Assembly: GCF_030160075.1 (NCBI RefSeq)
Contig: NZ_BSNQ01000009.1
Span: 864,295 to 928,294, forward strand
Direction of reading: 5' to 3'
From: Dyella lipolytica
Lineage (GTDB): Bacteria > Pseudomonadota > Gammaproteobacteria > Xanthomonadales > Rhodanobacteraceae
DNA length: 64,000 nucleotides
The notes beneath the pieces were generated by a model. That model did not search any database, had not been told where the DNA came from, and saw only the letters and a program-made list of their open reading frames with translations. A program made the translations under genes and the position numbers. How positions within the stretch are numbered: the stretch's first letter is position 1; every line of letters begins with the position of its first letter. Below, piece after piece: positions 33,998-41,092 of this stretch.

Positions 33998-34345
33998 ATG
34001 TCTTCAGAATTGAGCACAAATAGTCCCGGATTCGTGGTTTTGTATAGGTGGCGTCTTCACCCCGGCATGGAGTCGTCTTTCATCGAGGCTTGGTCACGCT
34101 TATCGGACTTGCTGCGATCGGAACGTGGTTCGTTAGGCTCTCGCTTGCACCACGGTAGTGACGGGCTTTGGTACAGCTATGCGCAGTGGCCAAGCGCGCA
34201 GGCTCGAAAAGACGCCTTTTCCGCGGGCTCTGTTGACCTCCATGCCAGCGCGCAGATAGAGCGTGCTATTGCCGAGGGATATCCGGAGGTTACTCTGGAG
34301 CCTGTGGCTGACTTCTTGGTAGTACCTGCGCACAATGTCACCTAG
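33998..34345 (+). CDS. Cassette 10: antibiotic-biosynthesis-monooxygenase-like (ABM) domain protein
   Basis: 115 aa from the ATG at 33998; a GTG at 33986 lies within attC10. The ferredoxin-like ABM fold is suggested by FVVLYRWRLHPGMESSFIEAWSRLSD, GSLGSRLHH and GLWYSYAQWPS. Family members include haem-degrading and small monooxygenases and many uncharacterised dimeric proteins, so the substrate is unknown. Its TAG stop is made by the mutated left core of attC11. Confidence 0.75.
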   Translation: MSSELSTNSPGFVVLYRWRLHPGMESSFIEAWSRLSDLLRSERGSLGSRLHHGSDGLWYSYAQWPSAQARKDAFSAGSVDLHASAQIERAIAEGYPEVTLEPVADFLVVPAHNVT

Positions 34346-34395
34346 CTCATCATCCAAGCGGACGCGTACGGCGCCACTTAACTCAGGCATTAGAC
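34340..34395 (+). repeat. attC site 11 (both cores mutated)
   Basis: Left core ACCTAGC (AAC changed to AGC) and right core ATTAGAC (GTT changed to ATT). The interior (CATCCAAGCGGACGCGTACGG...CCACTTAACTCAGGC) is still typical. Loss of the G of GTT at the crossover base probably makes it inactive. Confidence 0.85.
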
Positions 34396-34426
34396 TTCAC
34401 GCAGACCATACGCATCGGGAGAACTC

Positions 34427-34795
34427 ATGTTTGACCACGTCGTATTCGGAGTTAGCGACTATGCAGCGAGCAAGGCATTCTTCCTCAAGGCACTCGAACC
34501 GATTGGCATAGCCGTAGTCTCGGAGGGGCCGCTCGGTATCGAACTTAGCGCGGACGGCAAGTCTTCATTGTGCCTCTTCCAAACCGAGGAGAAGCCTGCG
34601 CATCTGCACTTGGCGTTCGTTGCCGAGAATCGCCAGCAAGTCGAAGCGTTCTATCGCGCGGCGCAGGAGGCGGGTGCCAAAGACAATGGTGCACCTGGTC
34701 TGCGCCCGAACTACAGCGGGAAATACTATGCAGCTTTCGTCATTGGTCCGGACGGGCACAACATCGAAGTGGTTTGCCACGAATCCGAGGCTTAA
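34427..34795 (+). CDS. Cassette 11: VOC-superfamily (glyoxalase/bleomycin-resistance-like) protein
   Basis: 122 aa in one VOC domain: FDHVVFGVSDYAASKAFFLKAL start, LCLFQTEEKPAHLHLAF, and the C-terminal FVIGPDGHNIEVVCH. Metal ligands fit His in FDHVVF and Glu in NIEVV. Similar to proteins labelled glyoxalase or bleomycin resistance, but such labels do not prove the substrate. A Shine-Dalgarno GGGAGAA precedes the ATG. The stop overlaps the left core of attC12. Confidence 0.85.
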   Translation: MFDHVVFGVSDYAASKAFFLKALEPIGIAVVSEGPLGIELSADGKSSLCLFQTEEKPAHLHLAFVAENRQQVEAFYRAAQEAGAKDNGAPGLRPNYSGKYYAAFVIGPDGHNIEVVCHESEA

Positions 34796-34847
34796 AAACT
34801 CATTCCAGCGGACGCGCTGCGCGCGCCGCTACATTCAGGCGTTAGGC
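34793..34847 (+). repeat. attC site 12 (left core degraded)
   Basis: Left core reads TAAAAAC, only the AAC kept; right core GTTAGGC is intact. Inner arms (CAGCGGACGCGCTGCGCGCGCCGCT) still self-complementary. Confidence 0.84.
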
Positions 34848-34867
34848 TTCTTTAGAAGGATCCTTGT

Positions 34868-35095
34868 GTGAAAGGTCCCGAGATCATCGTTTTATCCATC
34901 ATCGCTTTGTGGCTGACCGTTGCAGCCGTTGTGATCGGCTACCCGATAGTTACCGGTCGCATGAGGGTCGGGTTAGATCCTGTCAGTCGGGAGAATGATC
35001 CTCAAGCCTTCTGGAAAGCGTACGCTTTCTCAACCACTTTGTTCCTTGCGGCATCCGTCTCAGCTGGGTTCTTCGTCTATTCGATTCTTCACTAG
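34868..35095 (+). CDS. Cassette 12: small two-helix membrane protein
   Basis: 75 aa from a GTG at 34868. Two helices (about 5-27 and 52-73) joined by a polar loop RMRVGLDPVSRENDPQAFW. Purine-rich AGAAGGAT lies upstream as a possible ribosome site. No family recognised. About 60 bp of unassigned DNA separates it from attC13. Confidence 0.7.
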   Translation: MKGPEIIVLSIIALWLTVAAVVIGYPIVTGRMRVGLDPVSRENDPQAFWKAYAFSTTLFLAASVSAGFFVYSILH

Positions 35096-35155
35096 AAGCC
35101 CTAGAACTTCCGCCTAGCCCAAGCATTCCAGACGTTCGACAGGAACTGCTATGTC

Positions 35156-35212
35156 AAAAAACTCGTCTAAGCGGATGCACATATCGCGCGCCGCTTAACT
35201 TGAGCGTTGGGC
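35156..35212 (+). repeat. attC site 13 (last clear site)
   Basis: Left core AAAAAAC keeps only AAC, right core GTTGGGC matches the consensus. Inner arms AAGCGGATGC and GCCGCTTAAC are intact. The LysR gene ends 33 bp to its right. Confidence 0.84.
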
Positions 35213-35244
35213 GAAGGAACTGAGGCACGTTGCTCAGTAGCGGA

Positions 35245-36162
35245 CTAGTTGCTACGTGGTTCAAGCAACGTCGTAACTACGAAATCGATGAACGCCCGGA
35301 CTTTGGCCGCAGGAAGATGGCGCGACGGATATAACGCGTAGAGCGGAAAGCCTTCGCATTGCCAATCAGGCAATAGTTCGACCAGTTTGCCGGTAGCGAG
35401 CTGATCGCGAACGCCGATGGCTTTTATGCGCGCGACGCCAGCACCGGCCACACATGCACCCAATAGCATGCCGGCTTCGTTGACCACCAGCCTCCCATGC
35501 ACGCTTACTGCGACTGTTTTTCGGTTTCGTCGATATTGCCAGTCCCGCATCAGGTGTCCGGTGAGCGAGTTGCGCACCAGTATGCATTCGTGTTGCGCCA
35601 GATCGTCGGGGTGGGCCGGGTGGCCGTGCTTTTTCAGGTAAGCCTTTGCGGCAACGGTAATCGTGCGCGTCTCGGCAAGCTTGCGGGCAACGAGCGAGGA
35701 CTCGGGCGGCTCACCAAAGCGCACGGCGATGTCGAATCCCTCGCCGACAAGATCGCCCAGCTGATCCTTGGTGACGAGTTCCAACGAGATATCCGGGTGC
35801 ATGTCCATGAAGCGCGTGATGTGAGGGGCCAGCATCATGCGGGCGAAGAACGCGTCGACATTCACGCGGAGGCGGCCCTTGACGGTTTCGGTTGCGCCGG
35901 CCGTGAGCACCACCGCGTTTTCGATACCACTCAATAGCGGCGCTACGTTTTCAAAGAAACGCCGCCCTTCGTCGGTCAGCGATACCGACCGCGTGTTGCG
36001 GTCCAGCAGCCGTACGCCGATGTGCGCCTCCAGTCGCGCTAACGCGCGGCTTACGCCCGAGGGCGACAGGCCAAGCGTTTCGGCTGCGCGGGAAAAGTTG
36101 CCGCTTTCGATGATCGCGGCCAGCACCCCGACATTTGAGATCACCCGCCCATCAAACGTCAT
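35245..36162 (-). CDS. LysR-family transcriptional regulator
   Basis: 305 aa. N-terminal winged helix-turn-helix (about 5-62) with NVGVLAAIIESGNFSRAAETLGLSPSGVSRAL-like pattern, then the substrate-binding domain. The pattern (LLDRNTRSVSLTDEGRRFFE, LVRNSLTGHLMRDWQ) fits the CrgA/PecT-like group. It lies divergently from an NmrA-type oxidoreductase, the usual arrangement for LysR regulators and their targets. It has no attC and normal GC, so it looks like an insertion into the array rather than a cassette. Confidence 0.92.
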   Translation of the reverse strand: MTFDGRVISNVGVLAAIIESGNFSRAAETLGLSPSGVSRALARLEAHIGVRLLDRNTRSVSLTDEGRRFFENVAPLLSGIENAVVLTAGATETVKGRLRVNVDAFFARMMLAPHITRFMDMHPDISLELVTKDQLGDLVGEGFDIAVRFGEPPESSLVARKLAETRTITVAAKAYLKKHGHPAHPDDLAQHECILVRNSLTGHLMRDWQYRRNRKTVAVSVHGRLVVNEAGMLLGACVAGAGVARIKAIGVRDQLATGKLVELLPDWQCEGFPLYALYPSRHLPAAKVRAFIDFVVTTLLEPRSN

Positions 36163-36188
36163 CCGAAAATGTCCTTTGATTATTTGTC

Positions 36189-36202
36189 ATCAATCATTTG
36201 AT
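36189..36202. promoter_or_regulatory. Candidate LysR operator between lysR-type gene and NmrA-like gene
   Basis: Inverted repeat ATCAA-TCAT-TTGAT in the 136-bp divergent intergenic region, an arrangement and size compatible with a LysR box (T-N11-A class). It lies 27 bp upstream of the regulator start and about 97 bp upstream of the oxidoreductase start. Inference by position and symmetry only. Confidence 0.45.
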
Positions 36203-36298
36203 CTTATTTCACTTCAGTCAACGATGGCCAGTCATTACCTTACGCAGCACTGGGACTCGCTTCGTCCCCCAACACAGCTTTTGACTGAGGAGAAATCC

Positions 36299-37165
36299 AT
36301 GTACGCAATTACCGGAATCACGGGAAAAGTCGGGGGCGCCATGGCGCAAGCCCTCTTGAGCGCCCACCAGCCTGTACGAGCCATCGTCCGCGATGCGGAG
36401 AAAGGCAAGGCATTGGCCGAAAAGGGATGTGAGGTGGCTATCGCCGACATGGACGATGTGGCATCGCTGACCGCCGCATTTCGAGGTGCCGAGGGCGTGT
36501 TCATCTTGCCGCCGTCGAATTTCGATCCGGCACCGGGTTTCCCGGAAGCTCGCAAAGGCGCGGCGACCATCCGGCAGGCGCTCGATGCCGCCGCTCCGGG
36601 AAGGGTGGTTTGCCTGTCGACGGTCGGAGCCCAGGCGAAGCAATCCAACCTGCTGACCCAGCGCACGATCCTCGAAGAGGCGCTGGCTGGCTTGACGATG
36701 CCGCTGACGTTCCTGCGTCCCGGCTGGTTTCTCGACAATCTGCAATGGGATGTCGAATCGGCACAACGGGATGGCATCGTCCATAGCTTCCTGCAGCCCG
36801 CCGACGCGACGTTTCCTATGGTCTCGACGGAGGATGTAGGACGCGTCGCAGCGGAGCTCATCCAGGAGCCATGGACCGGTACCCGGATCGTCGAACTGGA
36901 AGGACCGCGCCGCGTATCTCCCAACGACATCGCCGCGGCGTTCGGCAGAGTCCTTGGCCGCATCGTACGTACCCAGATCGTGCCGCGGGAAGACTGGGCC
37001 GCACTTTTCCGTGCGCAAGGCATGAATGACCCCGTGCCGCGGATCCAGATGCTGGATGGCTTCAACGAAGGCTGGATCACTTTCGAAGGCGAAGACGCTA
37101 GCGTTCTCAAGGGCCGGGTCGAGCTGGATCAGGTCATCCGCGCACTGGTCCGCGGTGCGCGCTAA
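36299..37165 (+). CDS. NmrA-type NAD(P)-binding oxidoreductase
   Basis: 288 aa from the ATG at 36299, preceded by GAGGAGA; the much longer upstream open frame overlaps the regulator and is rejected. Atypical SDR with N-terminal MYAITGITGKVGGAMAQAL (Rossmann GxxGxxG) and VFILPPSNF. Such proteins (azoreductase, quinone oxidoreductase 2-like, NmrA sensors) bind NAD(P). No catalytic Tyr-X3-Lys pair is obvious, as is usual in NmrA. Probably controlled by the divergent LysR. Confidence 0.88.
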   Translation: MYAITGITGKVGGAMAQALLSAHQPVRAIVRDAEKGKALAEKGCEVAIADMDDVASLTAAFRGAEGVFILPPSNFDPAPGFPEARKGAATIRQALDAAAPGRVVCLSTVGAQAKQSNLLTQRTILEEALAGLTMPLTFLRPGWFLDNLQWDVESAQRDGIVHSFLQPADATFPMVSTEDVGRVAAELIQEPWTGTRIVELEGPRRVSPNDIAAAFGRVLGRIVRTQIVPREDWAALFRAQGMNDPVPRIQMLDGFNEGWITFEGEDASVLKGRVELDQVIRALVRGAR

Positions 37166-37360
37166 TCGGAGGCGTTGTAGCCGTCGTTGCGACAGATTGT
37201 TAGCCAGACGTCGAGTCGATAGAGTTGCGCGAAATCGGTTGTTTATCAGCCGCGTTCAGAAAGGCAGCAGGGATGTAACCAGACGTTCACGTCCGTCTAT
37301 TACGTAGTTAGGCGTCGCAAACGCAGTGCACTCCAACTTGGCCGCACTTAGGAGGCTGAA

Positions 37361-37747
37361 ATGAAGAGAGTCACAGGCATCGGTGGAATTTTCTTCAACG
37401 CGAACGACCCTGTCGCGCTGCGCGCCTGGTACAAGCAGCACCTGGGCATTGACGTCCAGGCATGGGGAGGCACCGCGTTCACCTGGACCGATGCAGCGGG
37501 CCATCCGACAGAGGGAACGACCGTGTGGTCCATCGGCGCCGCCAATGGTGAGCACTTCGCACCGAGCAAGTCGACCTTCATGGTCAACTATCGCGTCGAA
37601 GATTTGACCGTCTTACTTCAGGCACTTCGGAACGAAGGATGTAACGTCCTGGAGAAAACAGACGATTCCGAGTACGGAAAGTTTGGTTGGGTCATGGACC
37701 CCGAGGGCAACAAGGTTGAACTTTGGCAACCACCCCCGGGGCAGTGA
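37361..37747 (+). CDS. VOC-superfamily protein (second glyoxalase-like gene)
   Basis: 128 aa, GGAGG before the ATG. VOC features: GIGGIFFNANDPVALRAWYKQHLG at the start and FGWVMDPEGNKVELWQ at the end, with Glu in KVELW as a probable metal ligand. Different subfamily from the cassette VOC protein at 34427 (begins VTGIGGIFF rather than FDHVVF). It is followed by a cupin gene after 44 bp. Whether it was once a cassette is unclear because no intact attC flanks it. Confidence 0.88.
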   Translation: MKRVTGIGGIFFNANDPVALRAWYKQHLGIDVQAWGGTAFTWTDAAGHPTEGTTVWSIGAANGEHFAPSKSTFMVNYRVEDLTVLLQALRNEGCNVLEKTDDSEYGKFGWVMDPEGNKVELWQPPPGQ

Positions 37748-37790
37748 ACGCCACGCCTGAAAGCCATGAAAAAAGGATCACTCATTACCT

Positions 37791-38174
37791 ATGAAAAAAT
37801 CGCTTACCCAAGCCTTATCCGGTTTGAAACATTTGCCGAATCGATCTCCGGAAATGGCGTTCGGGGATGAGGCTAGTGAGGCATTTGCCGAGATTGCGCC
37901 TTACCGCGACGGCGCGGTGTATGTAAGTTATTACTCCGGAAGCAGTGAATGGGAACGCCACCCTAGCGGTGATGAGGTCGTCCTGGTGCTTGATGGAACA
38001 ACAACGATTGTCTTGCTGAAGAATGCTATTGAGGAGCGAGCATTTCTCACCGAGAAAGAACTCGTCGTTATACCTGCGGGAGTCTGGCATCGCTTTGAGG
38101 ACTCAGAGCGACTCAAAGTAATGACGATTACGCCCCAACCCACCGATCATCGCCTGGAAACACCCGACGCCTGA
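37791..38174 (+). CDS. Cupin-domain protein
   Basis: 127 aa. Single cupin: WERHPSGDEVVLVLDGTTTIVL (motif 1 with His and Glu) and ELVVIPAGVWHRFED (motif 2 with the metal His). Small beta-barrel proteins of this type bind metal or small ligands; the reaction is unknown. A decayed attC right half lies about 55-85 bp beyond the stop, so it could have been a cassette. Confidence 0.85.
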   Translation: MKKSLTQALSGLKHLPNRSPEMAFGDEASEAFAEIAPYRDGAVYVSYYSGSSEWERHPSGDEVVLVLDGTTTIVLLKNAIEERAFLTEKELVVIPAGVWHRFEDSERLKVMTITPQPTDHRLETPDA

Positions 38175-38230
38175 CGATTCTTCTTGGTTCGTTACTGGCA
38201 GTCACCGCCATTGCCTACTTGCCACAGGCA

Positions 38231-38258
38231 AAGCTGCCGCTTAACTCATGCATTGGAT
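38231..38258 (+). repeat. Decayed attC right half
   Basis: AAGCTGCCGCTTAACTCATG followed by CATTGGAT aligns with the right half of the intact sites (GCCGCTTAACTCAGGCGTTAGGT), with GTT changed to ATT. The left half cannot be recognised with confidence. Confidence 0.6.
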
Positions 38259-38293
38259 GCCATTAGTCGCACACCTAAACGGGAGGTGTCGTC

Positions 38294-38482
38294 ATGCAAA
38301 GCAAATACGCCGTAGTTTCAGGCACTGTTTTCGGTGTGGTCGCGGCCGTACAGGCTATCCGGGCCGTCAACCAATGGCCTGTGCAAATAGGTTCTTTTGC
38401 CGTGCCTGTCTGGTTTTCATGGGTGGCACTCGTTGTGGCTGGCGGTCTTTGTGTTTGGGCTTTCAAGTCGGAGCGTCGCTAG
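38294..38482 (+). CDS. Decayed-half cassette: small two-helix protein
   Basis: 62 aa with GGGAGG before the ATG. Two hydrophobic helices (about 5-25 and 34-55), positive end FKSERR. The TAG stop lies in the left part of the partial attC at 38477, as in cassette 10, supporting a cassette origin. Function unknown. Confidence 0.65.
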   Translation: MQSKYAVVSGTVFGVVAAVQAIRAVNQWPVQIGSFAVPVWFSWVALVVAGGLCVWAFKSERR

Positions 38483-38524
38483 TCTTGTCGGCGCACCGTG
38501 CACCGCTTAACCCAGATGTTAGGT
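38477..38524 (+). repeat. Partial attC site 14
   Basis: Right core GTTAGGT and inner arm ACCGCTTAACCCAGAT match the intact sites; left core is altered (CGCTAGT) and the centre shortened. 48 bp. Confidence 0.7.
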
Positions 38525-38552
38525 GCTAAGCAAAGCCTTCAATGGAGTCGCC

Positions 38553-38798
38553 ATGAATTCGCAAAAGAAATACTGGTTTCCTGCAAAGCGGTACGGATGG
38601 GGATGGAGTTTTCCAACGTGCTGGCAGGGCTGGGTCGTTTTCTCCGCGTATGCTGCGTGCGTGGCGCTCAGCATGTATTTCCTGCCGCCGGCACGAGATC
38701 TCATTCTCTTCCTGATTAGCATTGCTGCTTCAACTGCTGTTCTTCTAGCAGTGTGTTGGCTCAAGGGAGAGCCGCCCAGTTGGCGCTGGGATCGATGA
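38553..38798 (+). CDS. Decayed-half cassette: small membrane protein
   Basis: 81 aa from the ATG at 38553; the frame is open back to 38523 but that part is inside the attC tail. Two hydrophobic helices (about 25-46 and 49-70), Trp-rich N-terminal part (RYGWGWSFPTCWQGW). Unknown family. Followed by a decayed attC. Confidence 0.65.
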   Translation: MNSQKKYWFPAKRYGWGWSFPTCWQGWVVFSAYAACVALSMYFLPPARDLILFLISIAASTAVLLAVCWLKGEPPSWRWDR

Positions 38799-38802
38799 TC
38801 TC

Positions 38803-38863
38803 GCCGAACAAGTCGATCAAGCAGATGCGCGCAATGGATTGCTCCACGACTAAGGCGTACGGC
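38803..38863 (+). repeat. Decayed attC site 16 (right end of the array)
   Basis: GCCGAAC then TCAAGCAGATGCGCGC and, after 20 bases, GACTAAGGCGTACGGC. These align with AACNNNTCNNTCAAGCGGATGC...TTAACTCAGGCGTTAGGC with several mismatches. It marks a former cassette boundary. Confidence 0.55.
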
Positions 38864-38864
38864 A

Positions 38865-39233
38865 ATGGTTTCGCTATTCGCCGCCGATGCGGTACTCGTA
38901 TTCCACCTGGCCTTCATCCTGTTTAGTGGGCTTGGCGCATTGTTGGCGCTTAGGTGGCGCTGGATTCCCGTGCTCCAGCTTCCCGCCGCGGCCTGGGGTT
39001 TCTTTGTAGAAATCACTGGACGAAGCTGTCCGCTGACTCGTCTCGAAAACTATTTTCTCGCCCGTGCGGGACACGCCGGCTATGAAGGTGACTTTTTGCA
39101 GCACTATCTTCTGGGAACGATTTATCCGGCCGGCCTGACCCGGGATATACAATTCATGCTGGCGGCCGTGGTTGTTGCCACGAACCTGTGCGTCTATGCC
39201 TGGCTGCTCTATCGTCGTGCACGGCGCAGGTAG
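38865..39233 (+). CDS. DUF2784-family membrane protein
   Basis: 122 aa with three hydrophobic helices. Family features are clear: VLVFHLAFILFSGLGALLALRW, WGFFVEITGRSCPLTRLENYF, FLQHYLLGTIYPAGLTR. The function of DUF2784 is not known. It begins two bases beyond the decayed attC, so it may once have been a cassette, but DUF2784 genes are also ordinary chromosomal genes. Confidence 0.88.
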   Translation: MVSLFAADAVLVFHLAFILFSGLGALLALRWRWIPVLQLPAAAWGFFVEITGRSCPLTRLENYFLARAGHAGYEGDFLQHYLLGTIYPAGLTRDIQFMLAAVVVATNLCVYAWLLYRRARRR

Positions 39234-39298
39234 TGAATCTGCATCTGGGTGGCACTTATCCTCCAACACGTGGTGTATCGGGAATGTAGGGGCGCCTT

Positions 39299-39733
39299 AT
39301 GCTGATCTTCGGACGTTGCCATTGCGGAAATATCTCTTTCACGCTGAATTGGAAACCGGAGCCCTCGGAAATTCCTGCTCGCGCATGTACGTGCACGTTC
39401 TGCACCAAACATGGCGCTGTCTGGACGTCTTGTCCAACCGGCTCGCTTAAGTGGGCGGTGAAGGATGCTCGACACGTTTCGGCATATGCCTTTGGCACGG
39501 AGACCGCCGAGTTTCATATCTGCACACAATGCGGCGTGGTGCCGCTGGTTACCAGTCGGATCGATGATGGTCTCTACGCCGTCGTCAACGTGAACACGTT
39601 CGAAGGGGTGGATACATCACTGCTTCGGCGATCGCCATCGACGCTCGATGGCGAGACGGAAGAGAGTCGCCTGGCTCGGCGCAAGCGCAACTGGATTGCG
39701 GATGTCGAGTACGTTGAATCCTTGCCTGAATAG
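39299..39733 (+). CDS. GFA-family (glutathione-dependent formaldehyde-activating-like) zinc protein
   Basis: 144 aa. Zinc-binding cysteines of the GFA/Mss4 fold: CHCGNISF (13-20), CTCTFCTKHG (about 40-49) and CTQCGVVPL (about 81). Only some members act on formaldehyde; the reaction here is unknown. It ends 4 bp before the purD stop on the other strand (tail to tail). Confidence 0.88.
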   Translation: MLIFGRCHCGNISFTLNWKPEPSEIPARACTCTFCTKHGAVWTSCPTGSLKWAVKDARHVSAYAFGTETAEFHICTQCGVVPLVTSRIDDGLYAVVNVNTFEGVDTSLLRRSPSTLDGETEESRLARRKRNWIADVEYVESLPE

Positions 39734-39737
39734 TCGC

Positions 39738-41021
39738 TTATAGTCGCCGCAGCGCGCGATAGGCAATATCGCGCCGGCAGTATGCACCATCGAAATGGAT
39801 CTTGCTGACCGCGTGATAGGCGTGTTCGCGCGCCGCGGCGATGTCTTTGCCTAGGGCGCAGACGGTGAGCACGCGACCACCCGCGGTGATCGCACGCCCA
39901 TGCACATCGAGTTTGGTGCCGGCGTGGAACACTTTCACGTCGTGGCCGACATCGGCATCCAGGCCCTCGATCACATCGCCGCTTTTTACTTTGGCCGGAT
40001 AGCCGCTGGCCGCCATCACCACGCCGATGGACGGACGCGCATCCCATTGCGCGTGGGTATGGTGCAGTTCGCCGTCGAGCGCGGCTTCGATCAATTCGAC
40101 GAGATCCGATTTGAGACGCAGCATGATGGGCTGAGTTTCCGGATCGCCGAAGCGCACGTTGAATTCGATCACCTTGGGCGCGCCGTTTTTGTCGATCATC
40201 AGGCCGGCATAGAGAAAGCCCATGAAGGGCGCGCCTTCGGAGGCCATACCGCGCAGGGTGGGCTCGATCACTTCCTTGAGAATGCGCTTTTCTACGTCGG
40301 GCGTGACGACCGGTGCGGGGGAATAGGCGCCCATGCCGCCGGTGTTGGGGCCGAGGTCGTTGTCGTCGCGGCGTTTGTGGTCCTGGCTGCTTGCCATCGG
40401 CAAGGCGTGGCTGCCGTCGCTCATCACGATATAGCTGGCTTCTTCGCCGTCGAGGAATTCTTCGATGACGACGCGCGCGGAGGCATCGCCGAAGGCGTGC
40501 GCGCCGAGCATGTCGTGCAAAGCCAGTTCGGCATCGGGCAACGTGAGCGCGACTACAACGCCTTTGCCGGCGGCCAGGCCGTCGGCCTTGATGACGATCG
40601 GTGCGCCGTGTTCGCGCACGTAAGCCAGCGCCTTGGTGAGTTCGGTAAACACCGCGTAGCGCGCGGTGGGAATGTTGTGGCGGAGCAGGAAGTCTTTGGC
40701 GAAAGCTTTGGAGCCTTCCAGCTGGGCGGCGATAGCGCGCGGCCCGAAGATGCGCAGACCGGCGGCGCGGAATTTGTCGACCACACCCGCGACCAGCGGC
40801 ACTTCGGGGCCGACCACGGTGAGGCCGATCTTCTCGGCCTTGGCCAGTTTCAGCAGGCCATCGATATCGCTGGCGGGCACATCGGCATTGCGTACACCGC
40901 GTTCGTGCGCGGTGCCGGCATTGCCGGGCGCCACGATCACTTCGCTGACGCGCGGCGATTGCTTGAGCTTCCACGCCAGCGCGTGCTCGCGACCGCCGTT
41001 GCCGATGACCAGGACTTTCAT
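39738..41021 (-). CDS. purD: Phosphoribosylamine-glycine ligase
   Basis: 427 aa from the ATG at 41021 (MKVLVIGNGGREHALAWKL). ATP-grasp features: KADGLAAGKGVVVA and GDPETQPIMLRLKSDL, and the family signature RFGDPETQ. Step two of de novo purine synthesis. Full length. The frame extends 15 codons upstream, which is not needed. Confidence 0.96.
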   Translation of the reverse strand: MKVLVIGNGGREHALAWKLKQSPRVSEVIVAPGNAGTAHERGVRNADVPASDIDGLLKLAKAEKIGLTVVGPEVPLVAGVVDKFRAAGLRIFGPRAIAAQLEGSKAFAKDFLLRHNIPTARYAVFTELTKALAYVREHGAPIVIKADGLAAGKGVVVALTLPDAELALHDMLGAHAFGDASARVVIEEFLDGEEASYIVMSDGSHALPMASSQDHKRRDDNDLGPNTGGMGAYSPAPVVTPDVEKRILKEVIEPTLRGMASEGAPFMGFLYAGLMIDKNGAPKVIEFNVRFGDPETQPIMLRLKSDLVELIEAALDGELHHTHAQWDARPSIGVVMAASGYPAKVKSGDVIEGLDADVGHDVKVFHAGTKLDVHGRAITAGGRVLTVCALGKDIAAAREHAYHAVSKIHFDGAYCRRDIAYRALRRL

Positions 41022-41092
41022 GCCGTTGACTCCATGACTGCGAGCGCCGGGGCGCAAGCGCGCCATTGTAGCGGGAGTGCAGCGGCTGGGCT

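Larger units (their letters stand above)
30358..38863 (+). mobile_element. Integrase-less integron cassette array (CALIN) with a decayed right half
   Basis: From 30358 to 35212 there are 13 similar 55-60-bp attC sites, each with an RYYYAAC-type left core, a GTTRRRY-type right core, an inner CAAGCGG/CCGCTT pairing and an imperfect palindromic centre. They alternate with 12 short ORFs, all on the plus strand and all ending at or just inside an attC, which is the gene-then-attC order of integron cassettes. One partial and two decayed sites follow at 38231-38863. No tyrosine recombinase or attI is visible, so it fits a CALIN. The cassettes are visibly more AT-rich than flanking genes. Confidence 0.92.

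Noticed and set aside
35096-35155. Possible extra attC between cassette 12 and site 13
   Set aside because: It has CTAGAAC and GACGTTCGAC, but no inner arm pairing and the wrong length.
30358-35212. CRISPR array
   Set aside because: The repeats are imperfect, palindromic and separated by coding sequences of 230-550 bp, which fits attC and not CRISPR.
37272-37313. attC-like stretch before the VOC gene at 37361
   Set aside because: It has GTAAC and GTTAGGC ends but is about 42 bp and lacks the AAGCGG/CCGCTT arms. Left as uncertain; this 195-bp gap otherwise shows nothing.
30273-39300. Integron integrase
   Set aside because: I looked for tyrosine recombinase motifs (R...HxxR...Y) on both strands and found none; all ORFs are accounted for.
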